Notes: generated from the letters alone by a model not told the origin. DNA of 64,000 nt from Prauserella flavalba (GCF_003202235.1 NZ_MASU01000002.1:1-64000); one strand, 5' to 3'. Counted from the stretch's first letter, positions 1-9,959 are shown. Numbers and translations: made by a program.

Positions 1-431
1 GACCCGTCACCCTGAGCCACACCCGCGGTCCCTGGGTGCTCGTCGCCGCGTTCGGGCTGGCCACGCTCGCCTGCTCGGCCGTGCTGACGGTGGTGTCGCT
101 GCTGTGGGCGACGCTCGTGCACGGCGGGGTCCCCGCCGCCGAGCTGGGCCTGGGCGCGCTCGCCCACGCCGCGTGCGCGTTCACCGGCCTCGCCGTCGGG
201 CTGCCGTGCTCGCGCCTGCTGGTGCCCCGCATCGGCTACACCGTGGTGTCCGCCCTGCTCCTGCTCGCCGTGGTGCTGCTGGTGCGCTGGGTTCCGCTGG
301 TCAACCCGATGCTGCGCGCGCTCGCGGGCGAGCAGCCATCGGCGGGCGGCGTGGTGACCGCACTCATGACAACGGCGGTCGCACTCGCCGTGAGTGCGAC
401 CGCCGTGTCGGTCAGGGTCCGTTTCGCCTAG
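1..431 (+). CDS. Integral membrane protein, unknown function (C-terminal part)
   Basis: The reading frame is open from the left edge (first full codon at base 3) to a TAG at 429-431, so the true start lies outside the window. About 143 residues are visible. They form roughly four hydrophobic segments separated by short loops, which indicates a polytopic membrane protein. I see no catalytic or transporter motif and do not recognise the family. It converges with pknB and the two stop codons share the palindrome CTAG, a 4-nt overlap. A shorter protein starting at the GTG at 36 is possible, but nothing marks that codon as a start and the frame continues upstream of it. Confidence 0.6.
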   Translation, partial: PVTLSHTRGPWVLVAAFGLATLACSAVLTVVSLLWATLVHGGVPAAELGLGALAHAACAFTGLAVGLPCSRLLVPRIGYTVVSALLLLAVVLLVRWVPLVNPMLRALAGEQPSAGGVVTALMTTAVALAVSATAVSVRVRFA

Positions 432-2413
432 GGAAAGCCGGGGATCCCGGGCTCGTTCTCGGTCGTCGAGGTCTCGGTCGAACCCTCGTCGTCCTCACCG
501 ATGATCAGCGTGATCGGCTGGCTCTTCGTGATCGTCGAGCCAGCCGACGGGTTGGTGTTCACGACCTTGCCCACGTCGCTGTTGTCGTCCACCGGCTCCG
601 TCTGCGTCGAGACGTCGCCGCTCCAGCCCGCCCGCTGCAGCTCGCGGATCGCCTGGTCCTCCGTCATGCCGGACAGGTCCGGCATCTGGATCTGCTGGCC
701 GGAGCCGTTGGAGACGTCCAGCGTGATCGTGGTACCGGGGGCGAACTCGCCGCCGTTGGGCGTCTGGTTCACCACGATCCCCGCCTCCTCGGCGGAGTCG
801 ACGTCGTTGCGGACCACCTGGAAGCCCGCGGCCTCGAGGCCGGCCTTCGCCGCGTCGAACTGCTGACCGGTGTAGTTGGTCACCGCGATCGTCTCGGGCG
901 CCTTGCCGACCGAGATGCGCACCGAGGAGCCCTTCTCCACCTGGTCGCCAGGGCTGGGCGTCTGGTCGACCACCCTGCCGATCATCGACTCGTCGTCGAC
1001 CTCGATCTCCACCACGTTCTGGTCGAGCGTGAGCCCAACGCGCTGCAGCTCGGCCTCGGCACCGCTGCGGTCCCGGCCGGAAAGGTCGGGCACCTCCACC
1101 TGCTCGGGCGCGACGCCGACGCTCAGCACGATCTGGGTGTTCGGCGCGATGCGCTCGCTCGCGGTCGGGTTGGTGCTGATCACCTTGTCGATCTGGTCGG
1201 GGCCGCAGCTCGGCTCCTGACCGGAACCGTCGCGGCACACGACGTTCTCGCGGCGGAAGTTGTTGAAGCCCTCTTCGCGCAGCTGGGCCGTCGCGCGGTC
1301 GTAGGTCTGGCCGACGACGTTCGGGACGGCATGCAGCTCGGGGTCGCTCCTGAACGCGCCCATGATCCACGCGACGAACAGGATCGCCCCGGCGAGCAGC
1401 GCCACGAGTCCCGCGATCAGCCAGCGCTTCTTGCGCTTGCGGCGCGCCTCCTCCTCGGCGTCGTAGGCGTCGGGGTCGTAGTCGTCGTAGCCGTAGGCGT
1501 CCGGCTGCTGGCGGGTCGCGTTGAGCACCTGGGTGCGCTCGTCGTCCGACATCACCATCGGCGCGGACGGACGCTGACCGGACAGCGTCCGCACCAGGTC
1601 GGAGCGCATCTCGGCGGCGGACTGGTACCGGTTGGCCGCACCCTTCGACAGCGCCTTGAGCACCACGGCGTCCAGCTCCGGCGACACCGCAGGGTTCACC
1701 GCCGACGGCGGCTTCGGGTCCTCCCTGACGTGCTGGTAGGCCACCGCGACCGGGGAGTCGCCCGTGAACGGCGGCTCGCCGGTCACCAGCTCGTACAGCA
1801 CACAGCCGGCCGCGTAGACGTCACTGCGGGCGTCCACCTGCTCGCCGCGAGCCTGCTCGGGGGAGAGGTACTGGGCGGTGCCGATCACGGCGGCGGTCTG
1901 GGTCATCGCGGCCTGGCCGTCGTGCACCGCGCGGGCGATGCCGAAGTCCATGACCTTCACGGCACCGTTGCGGGTGATCATCACGTTCGCCGGCTTGACG
2001 TCGCGGTGGACGATGCCGTGCCGGTGGGAGAAGTCCAGCGCCGCGCTGACGTCGGCCATGACCTCCATCGCCCGCTTCTGCGACATCGGACCCTCGGTCT
2101 TGACGATGTCGCGCAGCGTCCTGCCCTCGACGTACTCCATCACGATGTAAGGCAGCGGGCCGTACTCGGTGTCGGCCTCGCCCGTGTCGTAGACGGCGAC
2201 GATCGCGGGATGGTTCAGCGCGGCCGCGTTCTGCGCCTCGCGCCGGAACCGCTCCTGGAACTGGGGGTCGCGGGCCAGATCGGCACGCAGGATCTTCACG
2301 GCCACCTCGCGGCCGAGCCGCACGTCGTGGCCGTGATGGACCTCGGACATGCCACCGTAGCCGAGCGTGTCGCCCAGCTCATAGCGGTTCGAGAGCAGTC
2401 GGGGTGCGCTCAT
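428..2413 (-). CDS. pknB: Ser/Thr protein kinase PknB with PASTA sensor domain
   Basis: 661 aa receptor-type kinase that phosphorylates cell-wall and division proteins and senses muropeptides or lipid II outside the cell. Kinase domain at about 10-275: glycine loop LGYGGMSEV, VAVK lysine at 40, HRDVK at 136-140, DFG at 156-158, and an activation loop with Thr171 and Thr173 in the same positions as in mycobacterial PknB. A basic juxtamembrane stretch leads into one membrane helix at about 331-351. Four PASTA repeats follow to the C-terminus. I chose the ATG at 2413 because MSAPRLLSNRYELG aligns with the family N-terminus; an in-frame ATG six codons upstream (2431) is the alternative. It is the last gene of the fhaA-to-pknB block, 75 nt after pknA. 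Confidence 0.96.
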   Translation of the reverse strand: MSAPRLLSNRYELGDTLGYGGMSEVHHGHDVRLGREVAVKILRADLARDPQFQERFRREAQNAAALNHPAIVAVYDTGEADTEYGPLPYIVMEYVEGRTLRDIVKTEGPMSQKRAMEVMADVSAALDFSHRHGIVHRDVKPANVMITRNGAVKVMDFGIARAVHDGQAAMTQTAAVIGTAQYLSPEQARGEQVDARSDVYAAGCVLYELVTGEPPFTGDSPVAVAYQHVREDPKPPSAVNPAVSPELDAVVLKALSKGAANRYQSAAEMRSDLVRTLSGQRPSAPMVMSDDERTQVLNATRQQPDAYGYDDYDPDAYDAEEEARRKRKKRWLIAGLVALLAGAILFVAWIMGAFRSDPELHAVPNVVGQTYDRATAQLREEGFNNFRRENVVCRDGSGQEPSCGPDQIDKVISTNPTASERIAPNTQIVLSVGVAPEQVEVPDLSGRDRSGAEAELQRVGLTLDQNVVEIEVDDESMIGRVVDQTPSPGDQVEKGSSVRISVGKAPETIAVTNYTGQQFDAAKAGLEAAGFQVVRNDVDSAEEAGIVVNQTPNGGEFAPGTTITLDVSNGSGQQIQMPDLSGMTEDQAIRELQRAGWSGDVSTQTEPVDDNSDVGKVVNTNPSAGSTITKSQPITLIIGEDDEGSTETSTTENEPGIPGFP

Positions 2414-2488
2414 TGCTCGGTGCCGTTCCATTCCGTCAGTGCCTTCTCCAACGCGCGAATGCGATCACGCCTAGCTGCCATCGACGCA

Positions 2489-3718
2489 TCACCCGCGGTC
2501 ATCCATCAGCAGCCTGCCCATCATTCGTTCCAAGCCGTCCTCTCCCGGTGAACGCTCACCGGCACCGGACCAGTTGTCCCGGATGCCCGGCGAATCGCTC
2601 TCCACCCGGCCGGGGGTGGCCGGATCGCCGTTCTGCCGGAGCAGCACCGTCAGTAGCACCGTCACCACGGCGACGAGCAGCACGAGCGCCAGCGAGAGCA
2701 GTATCCACAACCCGGCGGGCTTCCGCCGCTGTTGTGGCATGGCGTGGGGGACCGGTGCGCCGCCGGTCGGAGGGGCCACCGGCTGCATCGAAGGGTGGGA
2801 ACCGGGGCCCACGGGCGTGACGGGATTCACCGGGGCGATCGGGGCCGGCTGGTACCCCGCGCCGACGAAGCCCGACGGCATCGGCAGCGGGTGACCGGCG
2901 CGTACGGCGGCGACGGCGGCCGCGAACTCGCCGCCCGTGGCGTAGCGCTGGCGCGGGTCCTTGACCAGTGTCGCCTCGATCACGGCGCGGGCGCCCGGCG
3001 GCACATCCGGCGGCAGCGGCGGCGGCAGGTCCCTGATGTGCATCATGGCGACCGTCACGGCGTTCTCGGAGAGGAACGGCCTGCGGCCCGCGAGGCACTC
3101 GTAACCGCACACGGCGAGCGAGTAGACGTCGCTGGCCGGTTCCGCGTCGTGACCGAGCGCCTGCTCGGGGGCGATGTAGTGCGCGGTGCCCATCACCATG
3201 CCCGAGCGGGTCACCGGCGCGGCGTGCGCCGCCTTCGCGATGCCGAAGTCGGTGAGCTTCACCCCACCCGACGGCGTGACCAGGATGTTGCCCGGTTTGA
3301 CGTCGCGGTGCACGAGCCCGCGCTCGTGCGCGGCCTGCAGCGCGTTGCCTGCCTGCTCCAGGATGTCCAGCGTGCGCTCGGCGGAGATGCGGCCCTCCCT
3401 GGCGAGGATGCCGGCCAGCGGCTCGCCCTCGACCATCTCCATGACCAGGAACGCGATGGAGTGCTCGCCCGCGAGCGTCTCCCCGTAGTCGTGCACGCCC
3501 GCGATGTTCTGGTGGTTCAGCGAGGCGGTGGTCCTCGCCTCGGTGCGGAACCGGTGCAGGAACTCGGCGTCGCCGGACAGTTCGTCCTTGAGGATCTTCA
3601 CCGCGACGGTACGGTCGAGCCGGGTGTCGCTGGCCTCCCAGACCTCGCCCATTCCCCCAACGGCGATGCGGCTGGCGAGGCGGTATCGCTCCGCGATGAG
3701 TTGCCCCGACGACAGCAT
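2489..3718 (-). CDS. pknA: Ser/Thr protein kinase PknA
   Basis: 409 aa membrane kinase, partner of PknB in control of growth, septation and peptidoglycan synthesis. Kinase domain at about 11-275: glycine-rich loop IAVGGMGEV, catalytic Lys41, HRDVK at 137-141, DFG at 157-159. A Pro-rich linker leads to a single membrane helix at about 338-362 and a short charged extracellular tail of about 45 residues without PASTA domains, as is typical of PknA. The ATG at 3718 lies only 3 nt after the pbpA stop, so the genes are translationally linked. Order pbpA-pknA-pknB is the conserved actinobacterial one. Confidence 0.95.
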   Translation of the reverse strand: MLSSGQLIAERYRLASRIAVGGMGEVWEASDTRLDRTVAVKILKDELSGDAEFLHRFRTEARTTASLNHQNIAGVHDYGETLAGEHSIAFLVMEMVEGEPLAGILAREGRISAERTLDILEQAGNALQAAHERGLVHRDVKPGNILVTPSGGVKLTDFGIAKAAHAAPVTRSGMVMGTAHYIAPEQALGHDAEPASDVYSLAVCGYECLAGRRPFLSENAVTVAMMHIRDLPPPLPPDVPPGARAVIEATLVKDPRQRYATGGEFAAAVAAVRAGHPLPMPSGFVGAGYQPAPIAPVNPVTPVGPGSHPSMQPVAPPTGGAPVPHAMPQQRRKPAGLWILLSLALVLLVAVVTVLLTVLLRQNGDPATPGRVESDSPGIRDNWSGAGERSPGEDGLERMMGRLLMDDRG

Positions 3719-3721
3719 CGG

Positions 3722-5191
3722 CTACCCACCCCCGAGGGCGGCGGCGATGGTGGACCTCGCGATCTCGGCGGCCACGGTGCCACCGGTGGCGGCGAGCCCC
3801 CGGTTACCGCCGGACTCGACGATCACGGCGACGGCGATCTTCGGGTCGTCGTACGGCGCGAACGCGGTGTACCAGGCGTGCGGCGGCGTCGCCTTCGGGT
3901 CCGTGCCGTGCTCGGCGGTACCGGTCTTCGAGGCGATCTTCAGCGACTCGTCCTTGCCGCCTCCGCTGGTGTTCGACTCCGACTGGATCATCATGTCGGT
4001 GAGCACCTGGGCGTTCTCCGCCGACATCGCGGGCTCGCCGGTGAGCTCCTCGGGGCTGAACTCCTCGATCGTCGACAGGTCGGGGGCGAGCAGCGCCTTG
4101 ATGAGCTGCGGCTTCATCGCCACGCCGTCGTTGGCGACGGTCGCGGCGAGCAGCGCGTCCTGCAGCGGGGTCAGCCGGACGTCGCGCTGGCCGATGCCGC
4201 TCTGGTACAGCGCGGCGTCGCTCTCGAGATCGCCGAGCCCGGACGGCACGACACCCATCGGGATCGCCAGGTCGTCCATGCCGATGCCGAAGTTGGCGGC
4301 GGTCGCCTCGAGCTTCTCCTTGCCCAGCTGGCCAGCGATCTCGGCGAACGCGGTGTTGCACGAGTACTTGAGCGCGTCGGCGAGCGTGCTGCCGGGGCAG
4401 GTGGCGCCGCCGTAGTTCTCCAGCGTGGTGCTGGTTCCGGGCAGGGTCGTCTCGGCCGCGCTGGTCACCTGGCTGTCGGCGGTCATGCCGTTCTCCAGCG
4501 CCGCGGCGGTGGTGACGATCTTGAACGTCGAGCCGGGCGGGTAGTTCTCGCGGATCGCCCTGTTCAGCATCGGGTTGGCCGGGTCCTCGGTGAACGACGT
4601 CCACGCGTCCTGCTGCTCGTTTGCGTCGTGCGAGGCGAGCCTGCCGGGGTCGTAGGAAGGCGTGGAGACCATCGCGAGGATGTCGCCGGTCTTCGGGTCC
4701 AGCGCCACCACGGAGCCCGTGTAGCCGTTCTGGACCATCGCGTTGTAGGCGGCCTCCTGCACCGACGGCCGCACGGTGAGCCGCACGTTGCCGCCGCGCG
4801 GGTCGCGGCCGGTGATCATGTCCGAGAGCCTGCGCACGAACAGGCGCGGGTCCGAGCCGTTGAGGAACTCGTCCTCGGCGCGCTCGAGCCCGCCTGCGCC
4901 GTAGAGCACCGAGTAGTAGCCGGTGACCGGCGCGTACATCGGGCCGTCGAGGTAGGTGCGCTGGAACTTCAGCTGGTCGTCGGTCGGCTTGACGCCGGCC
5001 AGCACCTGGCCCGCCTCCTCGGAGACGATCTTGCCGCGTTCGCGCGAGTACTCGTCGAGCAGCACCCGCGAGTTGCGGCTGTCGGTGCGGTAGTCGTCGG
5101 CCTGTACCACCTGGATGTAGGTGGCGTTGACGAGCAGCAGCGTCACCATGACGAGCATGGCGACGCCGACCTTGCGCAGCGGCGTGTTCAC
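3722..5191 (-). CDS. pbpA: Penicillin-binding protein PbpA (class B transpeptidase)
   Basis: 489 aa D,D-transpeptidase that cross-links peptidoglycan together with the SEDS glycosyltransferase encoded just upstream. An N-terminal membrane anchor is at about 9-27. The dimerisation region is followed by the transpeptidase domain with all three active-site motifs: STFK at 221-224 (nucleophile Ser221), SCN at 277-279 and KTG at 422-424. The start is the GTG at 5189-5191 (MNTPLRK, matching mycobacterial PbpA), which overlaps the rodA TGA as GTGA. The frame is open for 70 more codons upstream, but that stretch is low-complexity sequence inside rodA. Length matches the family (about 490 aa). Confidence 0.95.
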   Translation of the reverse strand: MNTPLRKVGVAMLVMVTLLLVNATYIQVVQADDYRTDSRNSRVLLDEYSRERGKIVSEEAGQVLAGVKPTDDQLKFQRTYLDGPMYAPVTGYYSVLYGAGGLERAEDEFLNGSDPRLFVRRLSDMITGRDPRGGNVRLTVRPSVQEAAYNAMVQNGYTGSVVALDPKTGDILAMVSTPSYDPGRLASHDANEQQDAWTSFTEDPANPMLNRAIRENYPPGSTFKIVTTAAALENGMTADSQVTSAAETTLPGTSTTLENYGGATCPGSTLADALKYSCNTAFAEIAGQLGKEKLEATAANFGIGMDDLAIPMGVVPSGLGDLESDAALYQSGIGQRDVRLTPLQDALLAATVANDGVAMKPQLIKALLAPDLSTIEEFSPEELTGEPAMSAENAQVLTDMMIQSESNTSGGGKDESLKIASKTGTAEHGTDPKATPPHAWYTAFAPYDDPKIAVAVIVESGGNRGLAATGGTVAAEIARSTIAAALGGG

Positions 5192-6696
5192 GGCGTGCTC
5201 CCCCCATCGACGCCAGGCTGCGGCTGCCCAGCCGGGGGCCGCTGCACCATCACCGTGTGTGCCTCCGCCAGCGGCGCCTGCGGCTGCGGCTGCTTCGGCT
5301 TCGCCTGCTGCTGCGGGCGGCGGGCGGTGTCGCTGATCCGCAACAACAGCGCGACGAGGATGTAGTTGGCCAGCAGCGACGAACCACCGGCGGACAGCCA
5401 CGGCGTCGTGACACCGGTCATCGGGATCAGCTTGGTGACCCCGCCGATGATCACGAAGATCTGCATGATGATCGCGAACGAGAGGCCGCCGCCGAGCAGC
5501 TTGCCGAACGTGTCGCGAACGGCCAGTGCGCTGCGCATGCCGCGCATGGCCAGTATCAGGTACACCATCAGGATCGCGGCGAGCCCCACGAACCCGAGCT
5601 CCTCGCCGAGCGCCGCGCTGATGAAGTCGGTGTTCGCCTCGGGAACGGTCTCCGGCCGGCCAGCGCCGAGACCGGTGCCGAACACGCCGCCGGTGCCGAG
5701 CCCGAACAGGCCCTGCGCGATCTGGTAGCCGCCGCCGGGGTCGTCGTAGGTCGACAGCGGGTCGATCCAGTTGGCCACGCGCTGCTGCACGTGGGTGAAC
5801 AGCTGGTAGGCGATGAGCGCGCCGACGAAGAACATCGAGAGGCCGACGACCACCCAGATGATCCGCTCGGTGGCGACGTACAGCATCACCAGCACGATGC
5901 CGAAGAACAGCAGCGCGGTGCCGAGGTCGCGCTCGAACACGAGAATGCCGAGGCAGACCACGGCGGCGATGATGATCGGCCCGAGGTCGCGAGCCCTCGG
6001 CAGTTCGATGCCCAGCACCCGCTTGCCCGCGGTCATGAAGAGGTCCCGCTTCGCGACGAGGAACGACGCGAAGAAGATCATCAGCAGGATCTTGGCGAAC
6101 TCACCGGGCTGGATCGAGAAGCCCGGCAGCTTCAGCCACACCTTCGCGCCGTTGACCTCCGACAGCGAGCTGGGCAGCAGCGCGGGCAGCGCGAGCGCCA
6201 CGATGCCGATGAGGCCGAACGTGTACGCGTACCGCGTGAGCGTGCGGTGGTCCTTCACCACCATCAGCACACCGAGGAAGAGCGCCAGCGCCAGCACCGT
6301 GAACAGCACCTGCCTCGGCGCGCTGCCGGTGGCGGTCTCGCCGATGGAGATCGCTTCCTGCGCGTTGGCGAGGTCGATCCGGTAGATCATCACCAGGCCG
6401 AGGCCGTTGAGCAGCGCCACGCACGGCAGGATCAGCGGGTCGGCGTAGGGCGCCCAGCGGCGCACCGCGAGGTGGGCGACCGCGAAGATCGCCAGGTAGG
6501 CAAGCCCGTACCAGACGATGGACCAGGAGAGCTCCTGCTCCTGGTTCGCCTGCACCAGCACGAACGCCGACGTCACGATGAACGCGGCGAACGCCAGCAG
6601 CATCAGCTCCGTGCCCCGCCGCCTCGGCAGTTCGCGCGGCGGGTTCGTCGTGTACTGCTGGCCGACCGCGCCGGGGTTGCCTGCGGGTTGAGCCAT
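5188..6696 (-). CDS. rodA: SEDS-family peptidoglycan glycosyltransferase RodA/FtsW
   Basis: 502 aa polytopic membrane protein with about ten or more transmembrane helices that polymerises lipid II into glycan strands. SEDS signatures are visible: FSIQPGEFAKILL around residue 195, ERDLGTALLFFG around 255 and, near the C-terminus, the helices preceding DTARRPQ. The last 40 residues are Pro/Gln-rich and cytoplasmic. It overlaps pstP by one base (TGATG) and pbpA by four (GTGA), so the three are translated as a coupled set. In this locus the protein is normally named RodA rather than FtsW because it pairs with PbpA. Confidence 0.94.
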   Translation of the reverse strand: MAQPAGNPGAVGQQYTTNPPRELPRRRGTELMLLAFAAFIVTSAFVLVQANQEQELSWSIVWYGLAYLAIFAVAHLAVRRWAPYADPLILPCVALLNGLGLVMIYRIDLANAQEAISIGETATGSAPRQVLFTVLALALFLGVLMVVKDHRTLTRYAYTFGLIGIVALALPALLPSSLSEVNGAKVWLKLPGFSIQPGEFAKILLMIFFASFLVAKRDLFMTAGKRVLGIELPRARDLGPIIIAAVVCLGILVFERDLGTALLFFGIVLVMLYVATERIIWVVVGLSMFFVGALIAYQLFTHVQQRVANWIDPLSTYDDPGGGYQIAQGLFGLGTGGVFGTGLGAGRPETVPEANTDFISAALGEELGFVGLAAILMVYLILAMRGMRSALAVRDTFGKLLGGGLSFAIIMQIFVIIGGVTKLIPMTGVTTPWLSAGGSSLLANYILVALLLRISDTARRPQQQAKPKQPQPQAPLAEAHTVMVQRPPAGQPQPGVDGGSTP

Positions 6697-8132
6697 CAGT
6701 TACCGCCTGGGCTGGGCGCCGGGCGGCAGTCCACCCCCGGCTCTTGCCGACCCTGTTCCGGCGTCGTCGTCTCGGTCGGCTGGTTGCCGCCGCTCGGCTG
6801 GTTGCCGCCCTCGGGCCGGTTCTCGCCGGTCGGCTCGGGCGCGGAGCCGCCCTGGCCGATGCCGCCGATCACGCCACCGCCCTGCGGCTGCTCCTCGTCG
6901 CAGATCTCCAGCATGTTGTTGCGGCGGAGCGTGTCGATGTAGTCCCGCGACTCGGCGAGCCCATCGCGCTTCACGGAGTTGCGCACGGCGACGCGCGCGT
7001 CCTGCTGGAGGTCCTGCAGGCGCAGCGGCTCGCACAGCGTGGCCTCCGGAGGACAGGAGCCCTCCGCCTCGCGGTGCAGGTCGAAGCCGAGCACGCTGCC
7101 GGGAACGCCCTGGAAGATCACGACTTCCTGGTTCGAGCCCACGCCGACGTAGTACTGCCGCATGACGAAGTAGCGGGTGGCGATCGCGGCGGCCGCGAGC
7201 AGGATCAGTGCCAGGCCGAGTGCCACGAGGAGTCTGATCCGCTTACGGCGCTTCGCTTTTGGGTCGGGTGGCGGCTCCGTCGGCTCGAGCCGCTGTGGCT
7301 GGGTGGGCGGAGGCGCCGTGAGCGCCCTCGCGCGGGCCGCGGGGGAGTCGCCCTGGTGTCCCTCGTCGCTGCCGTCACCGGCCGCACCGCCGACGATGGG
7401 CGCGTCCTCGCCGAAGTCGACGTCGACGACATCCGCGACGATCACCGTCACGTTGTCGGTGCCGCCGCCCTTGAGGGCGAGCTCGATCATCCGGTCCGCG
7501 CACTCCTGCGGGTCCGGGATCTGCATGGCCTCCGACAGCGTCTCGTTGCTGACCATGCCGGACAGGCCGTCGGAGCAGAGCAGGTAACGGTCGCCCGCCC
7601 GCGCCTCGCGGACCGTGAAGCTCGGCTCCACCTCGTGTCCGGTGAGCGCCTTGAGGAGCAGGGACCGCTGCGGGTGGGTCGCGGCCTCGTCCTCGGTGAT
7701 GCGGCCCTGCTCCAGCAGCTCGTTGACGAAGCTGTCGTCGCGGGTGATCTGCGAGAACTGGCCGTTGCGCAGCAGGTAGGCACGCGAGTCGCCGACGTGC
7801 ACGAGCCCGAGCCGGGAGCCCGAGAACAGCACGGCGGTGAGCGTGGTGCCCATCCCGTCGAGGTCGGGGTCGTTCGCGACGAGCTCCGAGATCGCCTGGT
7901 TGCCGTGGGTCACCGCGTCGCGGAGCTGGGTCACCAAGTCGTCGCCGGGCTCGTCGTCGTCGAGCGGGGCCAACGAGGCGATGACGACCTTGCTGGCCAC
8001 CTCGCCGGCGGCGTGGCCGCCCATTCCGTCGGCCAGGGCGAGCAGGCGCGGGCCGGCGTACACCGAGTCCTGGTTGCTCGAACGAACCAGGCCACGGTCA
8101 CTGCGGGCCGCGTAGCGTAGGACGAGAGTCAT
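6696..8132 (-). CDS. pstP: PP2C-family Ser/Thr phosphatase PstP
   Basis: 478 aa membrane phosphatase that reverses PknA/PknB phosphorylation. The N-terminal PP2C domain (about 5-240) has the metal-binding motifs SNQDS at 19-23 and DGMGGHAAGE at about 35-44, a GDSRAYL motif near 115, and SDGLSG and GGGTDNVTVIV later in the domain. A Pro-rich linker precedes one membrane helix at about 303-325, followed by an extracellular domain of about 150 residues ending in a Gly/Pro/Asn-rich tail. The ATG overlaps the fhaB TGA (ATGA). Its length is somewhat below mycobacterial PstP. Confidence 0.95.
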   Translation of the reverse strand: MTLVLRYAARSDRGLVRSSNQDSVYAGPRLLALADGMGGHAAGEVASKVVIASLAPLDDDEPGDDLVTQLRDAVTHGNQAISELVANDPDLDGMGTTLTAVLFSGSRLGLVHVGDSRAYLLRNGQFSQITRDDSFVNELLEQGRITEDEAATHPQRSLLLKALTGHEVEPSFTVREARAGDRYLLCSDGLSGMVSNETLSEAMQIPDPQECADRMIELALKGGGTDNVTVIVADVVDVDFGEDAPIVGGAAGDGSDEGHQGDSPAARARALTAPPPTQPQRLEPTEPPPDPKAKRRKRIRLLVALGLALILLAAAAIATRYFVMRQYYVGVGSNQEVVIFQGVPGSVLGFDLHREAEGSCPPEATLCEPLRLQDLQQDARVAVRNSVKRDGLAESRDYIDTLRRNNMLEICDEEQPQGGGVIGGIGQGGSAPEPTGENRPEGGNQPSGGNQPTETTTPEQGRQEPGVDCRPAPSPGGN

Positions 8133-8602
8133 GGGCGAAGCTCGATCACCGTCTTGCCTATCCGGATGGGGACGCCGAGCGGGACTCGGAGGGGTGCAGT
8201 GACCTTAGCCCGGTCGAGATAGGTGCCGTTCGTCGAGCCCAGATCTTCCACGTACCACTCGTCACCGCGCAGTGAGATGCGAGCGTGCCGCGTGGAGGCG
8301 TAGTCGTCGTCGAGCACCAGTGTCGAGTCGTCGGCCCTGCCGATCAGGATCGGTTTGCCGTCCAACGCGATGCGAGTGCCCGAGAGCGCGCCGTGCGTCA
8401 CGACCAGTTGCCGCGGCAGCTTCCCCCCGCGCGGCTTCCTCGGCTCCTTGCCGCCCTTGCCGCGCCGGAGGCTGGGCAGGTTGACGCGCAGCCCGGACGC
8501 CGCGTAGAGGTCCGAGCGCACCACGCGTAGCGCGGCGAACACGAACAGCCAGAGCAAGAGGAGAAAACCTGCTCTGGTGAGTTGAACGACCAGCTCTGGC
8601 AC
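8129..8602 (-). CDS. fhaB: FHA-domain protein FhaB (FipA)
   Basis: 157 aa protein that binds phosphothreonine on kinase targets. One membrane helix at about 10-27 (LTRAGFLLLLWLFVF) anchors it; the FHA domain covers about 70-150 with the diagnostic motifs IGRADDSTL, STRH and LGSTNGTYLD. I start it at the GTG at 8602 (MPELVVQLTRAG) because this matches the family N-terminus; a GTG nine codons upstream at 8629 is also possible and has a G-rich sequence before it. It overlaps pstP by 4 nt and is separated from fhaA by 124 nt, so a second promoter for the downstream genes could lie in that gap. Confidence 0.93.
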   Translation of the reverse strand: MPELVVQLTRAGFLLLLWLFVFAALRVVRSDLYAASGLRVNLPSLRRGKGGKEPRKPRGGKLPRQLVVTHGALSGTRIALDGKPILIGRADDSTLVLDDDYASTRHARISLRGDEWYVEDLGSTNGTYLDRAKVTAPLRVPLGVPIRIGKTVIELRP

Positions 8603-8726
8603 CTGTTGTGTCAGCTCCCGCCTTTTCACGCCCACCCCGTGACGAATGCGCCACGGGTCCCCCGCATGGCCGTCATTATGCGGGACCCGCGCTCGCGGGC
8701 CATGCGGGATGGCCGAAAAGCCCGAA

Positions 8727-9959
8727 CTAGCCCTGCGTCCGGAACACCAGGGACGAGTGACCGACCCTGATGACGTCACCGTCGGCGAGCTGCCAGGTCT
8801 GTACGGGGGTGCCGTTCACCGTGGTGCCGTTGGTGGAGCCGATGTCGGCGAGCGTCGCGCTCTGGCCGTCCCAGGTGATCTCCAGGTGCCTGCGCGAGAC
8901 GCCCGTGTCCGGGAGCCGGAAGTCGGCGTCCTGGCCGCGGCCGACCACGTTGCCGCCCTGCTTGAGCGAGTACGTGCGGTTGGAGCCGTCGTCGAGCTGG
9001 AGGCTCGCGGCGAGCTGGCGGTTGCCACCCGGCATCCCGGGCTGGCCGTAGCCCTGCTGTGCGTACGGGTCCGGCGGCGGCGCCTGCGCGGGGTAGCCAC
9101 CGGGCGGGCTCGGCGGAGCCGCGTAGCCCTGGTCGTAGCCGGGTGCCGGGGGCTGCTGGCCGTAGCCCTGGTCGTACCCACCGGGCTGGCCATAGCCCTG
9201 GTCGTAGCCGCCAGGCTGGCCATAGCCCTGGTCATACCCACCGGGCTGCCCGTAGCCCTGGTCGTAGCCGGGTGCCGGGGGCTGCTGGCCGTAGCCCTGG
9301 TCGTACCCACCGGGCTGGCCATAGCCCTGGTCGTAGCCGCCAGGCTGACCGTAACCCTGGTCATACCCTCCCGGCTGCCCGTAGCCCTGGTCGTAGCCGC
9401 CGGGCTGCTGGCCGTAGCCCTGGTCGTAGCCGCCAGGCTGTCCCTGTCCGTAGCCGTACTGGCCCTGCTGGCCGTACGGGTCACCCTGGTCGTATTGGCC
9501 GTAGCCGCCGGGCTGGCTCATTGGTCGGTCTCCTGCGTCGCTGGTTCGTGCTGGCCGTGCTTGACCCCCGGCGCCAGGTGCTTTGACGTCGGGATCGACG
9601 GTCGAGCGGGTCTTGAACTGTCCAGTATGCAGCGCCTCGTTGCGCTCTAGCGAAACTACGACGTCACCATAGGTGTCCCAGCCGTGCTCGGCGAGGTGCT
9701 GTGCGACTGCGTCCGCGAGCAGCCGGGTGACCCGTTGCTCGTCGCCTGCCATCCGGTCGTGATCAGCGGCACCCAAGGAAACGATGTAGTGATTCGGAGC
9801 GAGCTTGCGCCCACCCGCGAGCTCACGGACGTTGTCCTCACTCTCACGCTCCAGATCCAGCGCCACTTCCTGCGTGACGACGTTGCCACCGAACATTCGC
9901 GCGAAGGTGTTGCCCACGAGGCTCTCGAGGCGCCGATCGAAGCGCTGTACGCGGCCCAC
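8727..9959 (-). CDS. fhaA: FHA-domain protein FhaA with DUF3662 and repetitive linker
   Basis: 410 aa scaffold that recognises phosphorylated partners in cell-wall synthesis. N-terminal DUF3662 domain at about 1-125 ([37 protein letters not shown]). A long Gly/Tyr/Gln/Pro-rich linker at about 145-310 contains ten YDQGY units. The C-terminal FHA domain at about 325-405 has [18 protein letters not shown] and STNGTTV. The start is the GTG at 9959, preceded by a perfect AAGGAGG at 9972-9978. First gene of the fhaA-fhaB-pstP-rodA-pbpA-pknA-pknB block. The linker length should vary between strains because the DNA is repetitive. Confidence 0.95.
   Translation of the reverse strand: MGRVQRFDRRLESLVGNTFARMFGGNVVTQEVALDLERESEDNVRELAGGRKLAPNHYIVSLGAADHDRMAGDEQRVTRLLADAVAQHLAEHGWDTYGDVVVSLERNEALHTGQFKTRSTVDPDVKAPGAGGQARPARTSDAGDRPMSQPGGYGQYDQGDPYGQQGQYGYGQGQPGGYDQGYGQQPGGYDQGYGQPGGYDQGYGQPGGYDQGYGQPGGYDQGYGQQPPAPGYDQGYGQPGGYDQGYGQPGGYDQGYGQPGGYDQGYGQQPPAPGYDQGYAAPPSPPGGYPAQAPPPDPYAQQGYGQPGMPGGNRQLAASLQLDDGSNRTYSLKQGGNVVGRGQDADFRLPDTGVSRRHLEITWDGQSATLADIGSTNGTTVNGTPVQTWQLADGDVIRVGHSSLVFRTQG
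9123..9460 (-). repeat. Tandem 30-bp coding repeats in the fhaA linker
   Basis: The unit [10 protein letters not shown] (30 bp) is repeated ten times with small variants. There is a second level: three standard units plus one [13 protein letters not shown] unit form a 129-bp block that is present twice, shown by the same Pro-rich unit recurring at 9123 and 9252. All length steps are multiples of 3, so copy-number changes keep the FHA domain in frame. Confidence 0.9.

Noticed and set aside
104-2551. Very long plus-strand open frame opposite pknB
   Set aside because: It is antisense to a well-supported kinase gene with all motifs; long antisense frames are normal at this GC content, and the translation is Arg/Val/His-rich without domain signals.
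3722-5401. 559-residue PbpA with a Pro/Ala-rich extension
   Set aside because: The first 70 codons lie inside rodA and are not PbpA-like; GTG 5191 fits family and overlap.
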